This document shows positions 8,180-18,625 of a stretch of DNA of 64,000 bases, one piece after another. Made by a program: the position numbers and the translations under genes. The notes beneath the pieces are model-generated. The model worked only from the letters and a program-made list of their open reading frames with translations. It ran no database searches and was not told the DNA's origin. Each line of letters opens with the position of its first letter. The stretch's first letter is position 1. Source of the DNA: Micromonospora sp. NBC_01740 (GTDB lineage: Bacteria > Actinomycetota > Actinomycetes > Mycobacteriales > Micromonosporaceae); the NCBI RefSeq assembly GCF_035920365.1, contig NZ_CP109150.1:3038001-3102000 (forward strand), in the 5' to 3' direction.

Positions 8180-9892
8180 TCACCCGCCGGGGGTCAGGCC
8201 CTGCCGCATGACCTCGCGCAGGTGGCCGTCGCTGGTGGTGCCCTCGATCGTCACCTCGGCCGTCCGGCCGGCGTGCACCAGCGTGGCGACCGCGTTGCCG
8301 AAGTACGGCCCGGCCAGCCGCTTCCAGCGGAACGGCGGGCGGCGTACGCCGGCGGTGCGGGCCAGCGCCCGGGTGGCCCCGGACGGCCCGGACGACCAGC
8401 CGAGCTTCATCAGCGGGCGCATCCCGGCCGGGACCTGGTTGTGGATGGGCGAGCAGGTGAGCTGGTGCACCGGGGTGACCACGCTCCGGTCGTCGAACCG
8501 CGCCCGCGCCACGTACGAGTGGTGCACGTCGCCGGAGAGCACGCTGATCGACGCCGGTGGCGCGTACGCCGGGCCGGCCCCGACGCGCTCGCCGGGCTCG
8601 CCGGGGGTGCCGCTGCCGAGGCGGGCGAAGAGCGCGCCGAGCGCGTCGAACGAGCGGCGGAACGCGGCCCAGTGCTCCAGGTCCAGCCCCCGGCGCAGCT
8701 TCTCGGCCAGCCGGGCGACCCAGGGCCGCCGCGAGTCGGCCAGCTTCTCGTTCCACGCCTCCACGTGGTGGATGCCCGGCGGCAGCAGCCAGGGCAGGGA
8801 CGCGCCGACCACCAGGTGGTCGTAGACGCCGTGGGCGCGGTCGAGGAACCACGACCACTCGCCCGGGGGCAGCATCGCCCGCTGGCCCGGCTCCAGCACC
8901 CGGCTGCACCGGTTGTCGAGCATGACCAGCCGGGTCCGGCCCAGGTCCAGCGCGTAGCTCCACTGGTACTGCACGGCCCGCCACCGTTCGGTGTCGTGGG
9001 CGAGGTCGGCCTCGGTGTCGACCCGCTGCCCGAACTCGCGCAGCACGCCGGTGGCGTCCTCCGCCGCGACGACCTTGGCGTAGACCGGGTCGGCGGCGAT
9101 CTCGTCGGGGGAGAGGTTGCCCAGGTGCTGGTAGACCCAGTACGAGGCGAGGCCGCTGGTGATCCGCTCCGCCCACCACGGCTGCTCGCGCATGTCGGAG
9201 CGCCAGGAGGCCGAGGTGTTCCAGTCGTCGATGACCTCGTGGTCGTCGAAGATCATCACGCTCGGCACGGTGGAGAAGAGCCAGCGGATCTCCGGGTCCC
9301 GCCAGGACTCCAGGTAGAGCTTCGTGTACTCGTCGAAGCTGACCACCTGGTCGCCCGGCGCGCCCTTCGGCCGGCGGCGGCGCCGCTTCAGCAGCCGTCG
9401 GACCGTGGGCGACGTCACGTCCGCGTAGACCTGGTCGCCGAGGAGCACCAGCAGGTCGGGCACCTCGGTCGTAGCCGGGTCGGCCATCAGCCGCCGGGCG
9501 TACGCGTCGAGGGCGTCCGGGGGCAGCCGCCGGGTGGTGGCGTGCTGGGTGGTCTCCCGGCAGGAGCCGAAGACCAACCGGACCGGCTGGTCGAGGTCGT
9601 CGGCCGCCCGGGTGCGGATCACGCTGGGCGGGAAGTCGCTCTTCGGCACCGGCCAGGCGACCTCGTCGTCGATCAGCACCTCGTAGGTGGTGGCGCTGTC
9701 GGGGGTGAGCCCCTCCACGACGACGAGCGCGTAGTGGTGGTCGTACGCCGAGAAGGTGGGCGCGGTGCCGCCGGCGCCGTCGGCGGTGCGGACGGTGACC
9801 ACCGCGGGCGCGCTGGTCTCCACCCAGACGGTGGCCGTCGTGCCGACCACCCTGCGGAGCAACGGGCCGATGAGCAGGTGTGCCGCGGGCAT
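8180..9892 (-). CDS. PhoD-like metallophosphatase
   Basis: A 570-residue enzyme of the alkaline phosphatase D family. The N-terminal 100 residues form a fibronectin-like sandwich domain. The metallophosphatase core follows, with Phe-Gly-Ser-Cys-Arg, Leu-Leu-Gly-Asp-Gln-Val-Tyr-Ala-Asp, Asp-Asp-His-Glu-Val-Ile-Asp-Asp-Trp-Asn and Leu-Ser-Gly-Asp-Val-His-His-Ser-Tyr-Val-Ala. PhoD enzymes use Fe/Ca to cleave phosphodiesters and monoesters. Unlike classical PhoD there is no twin-arginine signal peptide, so a cytoplasmic location is likely. It is divergent from ftsY across 150 bp. Substrate is unknown. Confidence 0.85.
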   Translation of the reverse strand: MPAAHLLIGPLLRRVVGTTATVWVETSAPAVVTVRTADGAGGTAPTFSAYDHHYALVVVEGLTPDSATTYEVLIDDEVAWPVPKSDFPPSVIRTRAADDLDQPVRLVFGSCRETTQHATTRRLPPDALDAYARRLMADPATTEVPDLLVLLGDQVYADVTSPTVRRLLKRRRRRPKGAPGDQVVSFDEYTKLYLESWRDPEIRWLFSTVPSVMIFDDHEVIDDWNTSASWRSDMREQPWWAERITSGLASYWVYQHLGNLSPDEIAADPVYAKVVAAEDATGVLREFGQRVDTEADLAHDTERWRAVQYQWSYALDLGRTRLVMLDNRCSRVLEPGQRAMLPPGEWSWFLDRAHGVYDHLVVGASLPWLLPPGIHHVEAWNEKLADSRRPWVARLAEKLRRGLDLEHWAAFRRSFDALGALFARLGSGTPGEPGERVGAGPAYAPPASISVLSGDVHHSYVARARFDDRSVVTPVHQLTCSPIHNQVPAGMRPLMKLGWSSGPSGATRALARTAGVRRPPFRWKRLAGPYFGNAVATLVHAGRTAEVTIEGTTSDGHLREVMRQGLTPGG

Positions 9893-10030
9893 GGTCGACC
9901 TCCAGATGAGCGGACTTCATCTTTACTACCCGGCCGGCGGTCGCACCACTGCTGGCTGTGAGCGAGCCTACCGCCGGCCTCCGCGGACCCGGTCGGGAGC
10001 GGTGGCTGGGACAGCTTCGCCGGCATCTGA

Positions 10031-10036
10031 CAGGAT
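10031..10036 (+). promoter_or_regulatory. -10 element of ftsY (leaderless type)
   Basis: CAGGAT ends 6 nt before the ATG at 10043. This places the expected transcription start on the start codon. No Shine-Dalgarno sequence is present, which agrees with a leaderless mRNA. Confidence 0.5.
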
Positions 10037-10042
10037 TCCGGC

Positions 10043-11230
10043 ATGACCGAATACCTCCTCATCGCGCTCGCCCTGCTCGGCGTGCTGATCCTTGGCGGCA
10101 TCGGGCTGGTCGTGCCGCGGTTGCGCCGGCGACCGGAGCCGCCGCTGCCGAAGACGGAGGTCGACACCCGGGCCGAGGAGGACCTGGCCGGCCCGCCGGT
10201 CCAGGCACCGGAGGCCGAGTTGTCCACCGGGATCCTGGTGGAGCCGCCGGTGGTGGAGGCCCCGGCACCGGTGCTGGAGGTCCCCGAGCCGACCGCCGGC
10301 CGGCTGGTCCGGCTGCGCTCGCGGCTGTCCCGCTCGCAGAACGTCTTCGGCAAGAGCCTGCTCGGCCTGCTCAGCCGCGACCACCTCGACGAGGACACCT
10401 GGGAGGAGATCGAGGACAGCCTGATCACCGCCGACGTCGGCGTCGACGCCACCCGCGACATCGTCGACCGGCTGCGCGAGCGGACCCGGGTCCTCGGCAC
10501 CCGCTCCGGCGGCGAGCTGCGCGCCCTGCTCGCCGCCGAGCTGGTCAACGCGCTCGACCCGACCCTGGACCGGTCCCTGCGGACCGCGCCCAAGGAGGGC
10601 GTGCCGGCGGTCGTGCTGGTCGTCGGCGTCAACGGCGCGGGCAAGACCACCACCTGCGGCAAGATCGCCCGGGTGCTCGTCGCCGATGGCCGCAGCGTGC
10701 TGCTCGGCGCCGCCGACACCTTCCGGGCGGCCGCCGCGGACCAGCTGGAGACCTGGGGCGGTCGGGTCGGCGCGGAGACCGTGCGGGGCCCGGAGGCGGC
10801 CGACCCGGCCAGCGTGGCCTTCGACGCCGTCAAGCGGGGCATCGACACCGGCGTGGACACCGTGCTCATCGACACCGCCGGCCGGCTGCAGAACAAGATC
10901 GGCCTGATGGACGAGCTGGGCAAGGTCAAGCGGGTGGTGGAGAAGCACGGCCCGATCGACGAGACACTGCTGATCCTCGACGCCACCACCGGGCAGAACG
11001 GGCTGGAGCAGGCCCGGGTCTTCACCGAGGCGGTCAACGTGACCGGTGTCGTGCTCAGCAAGCTCGACGGCACCGCCAAGGGCGGCATCGTGATCGCCGT
11101 GCAGCGCAAGCTGGGCATCCCGGTCAAGCTGGTCGGGCTCGGCGAGGGCAAGGACGACCTGGCCCCGTTCGACCCCGCCCAGTTCGTCGACGCGCTGCTC
11201 GGTACCGAGCCGCTCGCCCGGGACGCGTAA
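10043..11230 (+). CDS. ftsY: Signal recognition particle receptor FtsY
   Basis: A 395-residue SRP GTPase that receives the ribosome-SRP complex at the membrane and pairs with Ffh. Residues 4-26 form an N-terminal membrane anchor, which is typical of actinobacterial FtsY. A short acidic/proline linker is followed by the N domain and the G domain with Gly-Val-Asn-Gly-Ala-Gly-Lys-Thr-Thr (about 194), Asp-Thr-Ala-Gly-Arg-Leu-Gln-Asn-Lys and Ser-Lys-Leu-Asp-Gly-Thr-Ala-Lys-Gly-Gly. The linker is short compared with the long acidic A domain of E. coli FtsY. Its partner ffh lies 5.4 kb downstream. Confidence 0.95.
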   Translation: MTEYLLIALALLGVLILGGIGLVVPRLRRRPEPPLPKTEVDTRAEEDLAGPPVQAPEAELSTGILVEPPVVEAPAPVLEVPEPTAGRLVRLRSRLSRSQNVFGKSLLGLLSRDHLDEDTWEEIEDSLITADVGVDATRDIVDRLRERTRVLGTRSGGELRALLAAELVNALDPTLDRSLRTAPKEGVPAVVLVVGVNGAGKTTTCGKIARVLVADGRSVLLGAADTFRAAAADQLETWGGRVGAETVRGPEAADPASVAFDAVKRGIDTGVDTVLIDTAGRLQNKIGLMDELGKVKRVVEKHGPIDETLLILDATTGQNGLEQARVFTEAVNVTGVVLSKLDGTAKGGIVIAVQRKLGIPVKLVGLGEGKDDLAPFDPAQFVDALLGTEPLARDA

Positions 11231-11237
11231 CCTCGCA

Positions 11238-12101
11238 GTGACGACCGACGATCGCGCCTACGCCGGGTGGCGCGACCCCAGCCACCCGTCGACGGGCCTC
11301 GGGAGACCGTACGTGACTTCGCAGGAGATCCCGCTGCACGGCGGGAACGTCAGCACCGTCGTCCGGGTCGGCGACACGGTCCGGCGCAACGCCGGGCCGT
11401 GGACGCCCTCGGTGCACGCCCTGCTGCGCCACCTGGAGTACGTCGGGTTCACCGGCGCCCCCCGCGCGCTCGGCATGGACGAGCGCAACCGGGAGGTCCT
11501 GTCGTACCTGGAGGGGGAGTGCGGGGAGTACCCGCTGGCCCCGCACTGGGTCACCGACGAGGCGCTGGTGACCGTCGCCACCATGCTCCGCATGTTCCAC
11601 GACGCCCAGTACGGCTTCGTCCCGCCGCCGGGCGCGGTGTGGCGCTCGTTCGGACCGCCGCCGCCGGACACCGAGGTGATCTGCCACCACGACGCCGCCC
11701 CGCACAACGTGATCTGGCGGCCCGACGGCACCCTGGGGCTGATCGACTTCGACCTCGCCTCGCCCGGCGCCCGGATCTACGACGTGGCGTACGCGGCCTG
11801 GACCTGGGTGCCGATCTTCTCCGACCGGGACTCGATCACGCTCGGCTGGAAGCACCCCGACCGGCCGCGCCGGCTGCGCCTCTTCGCCGACGCGTACGGG
11901 CTCATCCCCCGGGACCGGCACCGGCTGATCCGGACCATCCGCAAGCGGATCGTGGACCACGTGGAGGGCATCCGCCGGATGGCCGCCGCCGGTGAGCCGG
12001 CCTTCGTCCGGATCGTGCACAAGGGGCACCTGCGCCGGCCGATGCGGGACCTGCGGCTGCTCGACTACGAGCGCAACGCCCTGGAGTACGCGCTGCGCTG
12101 A
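11238..12101 (+). CDS. Aminoglycoside-phosphotransferase-like kinase
   Basis: A 287-residue protein of the APH/choline-kinase-like fold. The catalytic loop His-His-Asp-Ala-Ala-Pro-His-Asn-Val and the metal-binding Leu-Ile-Asp-Phe-Asp-Leu-Ala are both present. The N-terminal nucleotide-binding lobe is short. It follows ftsY by 7 nt and probably shares its transcript. Family members phosphorylate aminoglycosides, homoserine, choline or other small alcohols; nothing here selects one, so resistance should not be assumed. The GTG at 11238 is the first start; a later GTG at 11311 is possible and would shorten the N-terminus. Confidence 0.75.
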   Translation: MTTDDRAYAGWRDPSHPSTGLGRPYVTSQEIPLHGGNVSTVVRVGDTVRRNAGPWTPSVHALLRHLEYVGFTGAPRALGMDERNREVLSYLEGECGEYPLAPHWVTDEALVTVATMLRMFHDAQYGFVPPPGAVWRSFGPPPPDTEVICHHDAAPHNVIWRPDGTLGLIDFDLASPGARIYDVAYAAWTWVPIFSDRDSITLGWKHPDRPRRLRLFADAYGLIPRDRHRLIRTIRKRIVDHVEGIRRMAAAGEPAFVRIVHKGHLRRPMRDLRLLDYERNALEYALR

Positions 12102-12144
12102 GCGGTCCGTGCTGTCGGCCGCGCCGGCCGGCGGTGAGCTTCTC

Positions 12145-12181
12145 TTCACACGTCCGAAACAACCCGTCACCGTTCGGAAAT
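12145..12181 (+). promoter_or_regulatory. GlnR-type operator upstream of amtB
   Basis: Two half-sites match the actinobacterial GlnR pattern gTnAC-n6-GaAAc: TTCAC-n6-GAAAC (12145-12160) and GTCAC-n6-GAAAT (12166-12181). They are separated by 5 nt where the textbook spacing is 6. A looser third copy, GTGAC-n7-GAAAC, begins at 12188. The position 114 nt before the amtB start and the nitrogen genes behind it support GlnR control. The pattern is recalled from Streptomyces work. Confidence 0.7.
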
Positions 12182-12294
12182 CGACGGGTGACGCTGGGGG
12201 AAACAGGGAGCGAGCAGGCTTCCGCCCATCCGGCGTACGGGCGACGCTGCCCCGGAAGCCGTGAAGGAGGGAACTTCACCTTTAGGAGGCCAGC

Positions 12295-14146
<1,852 letters not shown>

Positions 14147-14158
14147 CCGGCCACTGAC

Positions 14159-16492
14159 ATGACCTCGTCGACCAGGAAGAACGCGTCGGGACACACCGGC
14201 AACGGCGCCGCCGCCCTCCTGGTCGACGAGGTCGTCGGCGTCGACGGCGGCATCGGGGCGACGGCGCGGGCCGCGCGGGCCGACGCGTACGACCGGTGGC
14301 TGCGCGGGCTGCTGCCGCAGCGGCCCGGGGTGGCGCTGATCGCCGTCGGCGGGCTGGGCCGCCGGCAGTGCGCGCCGCACGGCGACCTCGACCTCGTCCT
14401 GCTGCACGCCGGGGTGCCCGGCGTGGACGAGCTGGCCGCCTCGGTCTGGTATCCCGTGTGGGACGCCGGGCTGCGGCTGGACCACTCCGTCCGGACCGTC
14501 GCCGAGGCGCTCTCCGTCGCCCAGGACGACGTGAAGGTGGCCCTCGGGCTGCTCGACGCGCGGCTCGTCGCCGGGGACGCCGCGCTCGCGGACACCCTCG
14601 TCCGCACCGCCGCCGACCACTGGCGGCGCACCGCCGTACGCCAGCTCCCGGCGCTCCGCGAGATCACCGCCGCCCGCTGGGCCGCCCACGGCGAGCTGGC
14701 GTTCCTGCTGGAGGGCGACCTGAAGGAGGCGGCCGGCGGGCTGCGCGACGTGGGCATCCTGCGGGCGATCGCCACCGCCGGGATCACCGACGCGCTTCGC
14801 CCCGCCGTCCGCGCCGCGCACCTGCGGCTGCTCGACACCCGGGACGCGCTGCACCGGCAGGCCGGCCGCCGGGTCGACCGGCTGGTCGCCCAGGAACGCG
14901 ACGGGGTCGCCGCGCTGCTCGGGCTCCGGCAGTCACCGGCTGGCGGGTCCGACACCGCGCAGCGGGCCGCCGCCGAGTCGATCGGCGACGGGGACACGCT
15001 GCTGCGCCGGGTCGCCGGGGACGCCCGGACCGTCAGCCACGCCCTCGACGACGCCTTCCGCGCCGCCGACCGGCTCCGCTCCGGCCGCCGCCGGGGCGGC
15101 GACGGGCGTCCGCTGCGCCGACCGGTCGCCCGGGACGTCGTCGAGCACGACGGCGAGCTGGTGCTGGCCCGCACCGCTATCGGGGCACGCCCCGACCCGA
15201 GCCTGTCGCTGCGGGTCGCCGCCGCCGCGGCCGTCACCCGGCTGCCGATCGCCCGGGCCACCTGCGAGTGGCTGGCCGCGTACTGCCCGCCGCTGCCGGC
15301 GCCGTGGCCGGCCGAGGCCCGGGCCGCGCTGGTCACCCTGCTCGGCGCCGGTCCCGGCCTGGTGCCGGCCTGGGAGACCTGCGACCGGTACGGGCTGATC
15401 GAGGGCTGGCTGCCCGAGTGGACCCGGCTGCGCAGCCTGCCGCAGCACAACCCCGTGCACCGGTTCACCCTCGACCGGCACCTCGTGCAGACCGCGTACG
15501 AGGCCAGCCGGCACACCCGCGAGGTGGACCGCCCCGACCTGCTGCTGCTCGGCGCACTCCTGCACGACGTCGGCAAGGGGCTTCCGGGCGACCACAGCAC
15601 GGTCGGGGTGCCGCTGGCGGAGGCGGTGGCCGCCCGGATCGGCCTGCCCGCGCCGGAGGTGGCGCTGATCGGCACGCTGGTCCGGCTACACCTGCTCCTG
15701 CCCGACGTGGCCACCCGGCGGGATCTCGCCGACCCGGTCACCATCGCCGGGGTGGCCGAGCGGGTCGGCGACCCGACCACGCTGGACCTGCTGCACGCCC
15801 TGGTGCGGGCCGACGCCGCCGCCACCGGCCCGGCCGCCTGGTCGGACTGGAAGGGCCGACTGGTCGCCGAGCTGGTCACCCGGGTGCGGACCGCGCTGGA
15901 CACGGGCGCGCTGCCCGCCCCGCCCGCCCCCGATCCGGCCCTGCTGGCGGGGCCCCTGCCGGTCGTACACCTGACGGCCGACCGGGTGGCGGTGGCCGCG
16001 GCGGACCGGCGCGGCCTGCTCGCGACGGTGGCCGGCTGCCTGGCGCTGCACCGGCTGGAGGTGCTCTCCGCCGACGCCTCCACCGTCGACGGCCGGGCCC
16101 TGGTCGAGTGCCGCGTGCAGCCCCGGTACGGGCTCGCGCCCGACCCGATCGCCCTCGGCGCCGACCTGCGCCGCGCGGTGAACGGGGACGTCTCGGTCAC
16201 CCAGCGGCTGCGCGGCCGGGCCCTGGCGGCGCGGTCCGAGGGGGCCGCGCCCCGGGTGGTGTGGCACCGCGAGGCGGCCACCGACGCCGTGCTGCTGGAG
16301 CTGCGCGCCGCCGACGCGGCGGGCCTGCTCTACCGGGTCACCTGTGCCCTCGACGAGGCCGGCGCCCAGGTGCGGGCGGCCCGCATCTCCACCCTCGGCG
16401 GCGACGTGGTGGACGCCTTCTACCTCGTCGGCGGCTGGCCGGACGACGCCGCCCGGGCCCGTCTGGAGGCGGCGGTGCTGGCCGCCGTGTGA
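14159..16492 (+). CDS. glnD: PII nucleotidyltransferase
   Basis: A 777-residue bifunctional enzyme that modifies and demodifies the PII T-loop tyrosine according to glutamine level. Domains in order: a nucleotidyltransferase domain with Gly-Gly-Leu-Gly-Arg and Asp-Leu-Asp-Leu-Val (about 62-80), the all-helical linker, an HD phosphohydrolase domain with Leu-Leu-His-Asp-Val-Gly-Lys (about 467), and two C-terminal ACT domains (about 604-680 and 705-777) that bind glutamine. In actinobacteria the enzyme is reported to adenylylate rather than uridylylate PII. It lies 12 nt after glnB, completing amtB-glnB-glnD as one operon. Confidence 0.94.
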   Translation: MTSSTRKNASGHTGNGAAALLVDEVVGVDGGIGATARAARADAYDRWLRGLLPQRPGVALIAVGGLGRRQCAPHGDLDLVLLHAGVPGVDELAASVWYPVWDAGLRLDHSVRTVAEALSVAQDDVKVALGLLDARLVAGDAALADTLVRTAADHWRRTAVRQLPALREITAARWAAHGELAFLLEGDLKEAAGGLRDVGILRAIATAGITDALRPAVRAAHLRLLDTRDALHRQAGRRVDRLVAQERDGVAALLGLRQSPAGGSDTAQRAAAESIGDGDTLLRRVAGDARTVSHALDDAFRAADRLRSGRRRGGDGRPLRRPVARDVVEHDGELVLARTAIGARPDPSLSLRVAAAAAVTRLPIARATCEWLAAYCPPLPAPWPAEARAALVTLLGAGPGLVPAWETCDRYGLIEGWLPEWTRLRSLPQHNPVHRFTLDRHLVQTAYEASRHTREVDRPDLLLLGALLHDVGKGLPGDHSTVGVPLAEAVAARIGLPAPEVALIGTLVRLHLLLPDVATRRDLADPVTIAGVAERVGDPTTLDLLHALVRADAAATGPAAWSDWKGRLVAELVTRVRTALDTGALPAPPAPDPALLAGPLPVVHLTADRVAVAAADRRGLLATVAGCLALHRLEVLSADASTVDGRALVECRVQPRYGLAPDPIALGADLRRAVNGDVSVTQRLRGRALAARSEGAAPRVVWHREAATDAVLLELRAADAAGLLYRVTCALDEAGAQVRAARISTLGGDVVDAFYLVGGWPDDAARARLEAAVLAAV

Positions 16493-16673
16493 CGATGTGC
16501 CTCCCGCCGGCCCGGGGAGCCTCGGCGCGCGCGGGCGTGCCGGCGCTCATCCGCGCCCCGGCTGTGCCCGGCCCGGAGCGGCCGTGCGGCCCGGCCGGCT
16601 ACCCTAGCGGTGGCCGGACACCTCGCCCGGTCGCCGATGTGCCCGCCGGAACACTGACAAACGGGATGTTCGC

Positions 16674-18233
16674 GTGTTTGACACCTTGAGTGACCGCCTG
16701 TCCGGGATCTTCACCAAGCTCCGCGGCAAGGGTCGGCTCACCGACGCCGACATCGACGCCACCGCGCGCGAGATCCGCCTCGCGCTGCTGGAGGCGGACG
16801 TCGCGCTGCCGGTGGTCAAGGGCTTCATCGCCAACGTCAAGGAGCGGGCGCGCGGCTCCGAGGTCTCCCAGGCGCTCAACCCGGCGCAGCAGATCATCAA
16901 GATCGTCAACGAGGAGCTGATCAACGTCCTCGGCGGCGAGGGGCGGCGGCTCCAGTTCGCCAAGCAGCCGCCGACGGTGATCATGCTCGCCGGCCTCCAG
17001 GGTTCCGGTAAGACCACCCTCGCCGGCAAGCTGGCCCGCTGGCTCAAGGCCCAGGGCCACCAGCCGCTGCTGGTCGCCGCCGACCTCCAGCGCCCCAACG
17101 CCGTCGGGCAGCTCCAGGTGCTCGGTGGCCGCGCCGGCGTCGAGGTGTACGCCCCCGAGCCCGGCAACGGCACCGGCGACCCGGTACAGGTGGCGCGCGC
17201 CTCGATCGAGCACGCGAAGCGGGCCGCCCGGGACATCGTCATCGTCGACACCGCCGGCCGGCTCGGCATCGACGCCGAGATGATGCAGCAGGCCGCCGAC
17301 ATCCGCGACGCGGTCGAGCCGGACGAGGTCATCTTCGTCATCGACGCCATGGTCGGCCAGGACGCGGTGCGCACCGCCGAGGCGTTCCGCGACGGCGTGG
17401 GCATCACCGGCGTGGTCCTCTCCAAGCTCGACGGCGACGCCCGCGGTGGCGCCGCGCTGTCGGTGCGGGAGGTCACCGGGCAGCCGATCCTCTTCGCCTC
17501 CACCGGCGAGAAGCTGGAGGACTTCGACGTCTTCCACCCCGACCGGATGGCCAGCCGGATCCTCGGCATGGGCGACGTCCTCACTCTGATCGAGCAGGCC
17601 GAGCAGGCCTTCGACACCGATCAGAAGGAGAAGATGACCGCCAAGCTGATGGGCGGCGAGCAGTTCACCCTGGAGGACTTCCTCGACCAACTCATCGCGG
17701 TCCGGCGGATGGGCCCCATCGCCAACGTGCTGGCCATGATGCCGGGCATGGGGCAGATGAAGGACCAGCTCGCCGAGGTCGACGACAAGCACTTCGACCG
17801 GGTCACCGCGATCATCCGGTCGATGACCCCCGCCGAGCGCACCAACCCGAAGATCATCAACGGCTCGCGCCGGGCCCGCATCGCCAACGGCTCCGGCGTC
17901 ACGGTGATGGACGTCAACCAGCTGCTCAACCGCTTCACCGAGGCGCAGAAGATGATGAAGCAGATGGGCGGCATGATGGGCCTGCCGGGCGGCGGCCGGC
18001 GCAAGGCGACCAAGTCGCCGAAGAACAAGCGCAAGGGCACCAAGGGCGGCAACCGGCCGCGCGCCGGGGCGGGCGCCGGGATGCCGGGCGGCTTCCCGGG
18101 CGGCATGCCGCAGCTCCCGCCGGGCATGGACCCGAACGACCTGGCCGGCGGCCAGGGCCTCCCGCCGGGCTTCAAGCTGCCGAAGATCGACTTCAACAAG
18201 CTCGGCAAGGGCGGCGACGGCCGGCCCCGCTGA
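16674..18233 (+). CDS. ffh: Signal recognition particle protein Ffh
   Basis: A 519-residue SRP GTPase that binds 4.5S RNA and signal sequences of nascent membrane proteins. The N domain is followed by the G domain with Gly-Leu-Gln-Gly-Ser-Gly-Lys-Thr-Thr (about 105), Asp-Thr-Ala-Gly-Arg-Leu-Gly and Ser-Lys-Leu-Asp-Gly-Asp-Ala-Arg-Gly-Gly. A methionine-rich M domain (about 300-430) carries Met-Pro-Gly-Met, Met-Met-Lys-Gln-Met-Gly-Gly-Met-Met-Gly and Ser-Arg-Arg-Ala-Arg-Ile-Ala-x-Gly-Ser-Gly. The C-terminus extends into a Lys-rich stretch and a Gly/Met/Pro-rich tail, which is common in actinobacteria. The 181-bp gap before it holds TACCCT near 16600 as a possible -10. Confidence 0.96.
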   Translation: MFDTLSDRLSGIFTKLRGKGRLTDADIDATAREIRLALLEADVALPVVKGFIANVKERARGSEVSQALNPAQQIIKIVNEELINVLGGEGRRLQFAKQPPTVIMLAGLQGSGKTTLAGKLARWLKAQGHQPLLVAADLQRPNAVGQLQVLGGRAGVEVYAPEPGNGTGDPVQVARASIEHAKRAARDIVIVDTAGRLGIDAEMMQQAADIRDAVEPDEVIFVIDAMVGQDAVRTAEAFRDGVGITGVVLSKLDGDARGGAALSVREVTGQPILFASTGEKLEDFDVFHPDRMASRILGMGDVLTLIEQAEQAFDTDQKEKMTAKLMGGEQFTLEDFLDQLIAVRRMGPIANVLAMMPGMGQMKDQLAEVDDKHFDRVTAIIRSMTPAERTNPKIINGSRRARIANGSGVTVMDVNQLLNRFTEAQKMMKQMGGMMGLPGGGRRKATKSPKNKRKGTKGGNRPRAGAGAGMPGGFPGGMPQLPPGMDPNDLAGGQGLPPGFKLPKIDFNKLGKGGDGRPR

Positions 18234-18235
18234 CG

Positions 18236-18556
18236 CGTGTCGCTGGCGACCGCTCGCCCGTCCCCGTCGAGGACGCGCTGCTGGCCGTCGAGGTCCTCTC
18301 GCCGACCTCGACGTTCCGCGACCTCTACGACAAGGCGAAGGTCTACGCGCACGCCGGGGTGCGGACGTACTGGGTGGTCGACCCGCTGCACGAGCGGATG
18401 ACCCTCACGGAAGACACGCTCGGCCCCGCCGGCGAGTACGAGGCGGTGACGCACACCGAGGACCTCTTCGTCGCCGAGCGGCCCTGGAAGGTCTCCGTCG
18501 ACCTGCCCGCGCTGACGGCAAGGCGGGCCGGGCTGCTGGCGCGCGACGAGGGCTGA
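18236..18556 (+). pseudogene. 5'-truncated Uma2-family remnant
   Basis: Directly after ffh, a reading frame in a different phase encodes the C-terminal half of a Uma2 (PD-(D/E)XK-like) protein: Ala-Val-Glu-Val-Leu-Ser-Pro, Arg-Asp-Leu-Tyr-Asp-Lys, Tyr-Ala-His-Ala-Gly-Val-Arg, Tyr-Trp-Val-Val-Asp-Pro. The recognisable homology begins within a few bases of the ffh stop. No ATG, GTG or TTG start precedes it until the GTG at 18359, which is too late to give a whole domain. The N-terminal half, which holds part of the nuclease core in this family, is missing. I read it as a deletion remnant and not a working gene. Confidence 0.7.
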
Positions 18557-18625
18557 ACGCCGCCAGCCCGCGCGGGGCGGGAAGAATGGCGGCGGACCGC
18601 CCCCTTTCGCGCAGACGGAGGACGC

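Noticed and set aside
11238..12101. Calling the phosphotransferase an aminoglycoside resistance gene
   Set aside because: Only the general kinase motifs are visible; the family includes many non-resistance kinases.
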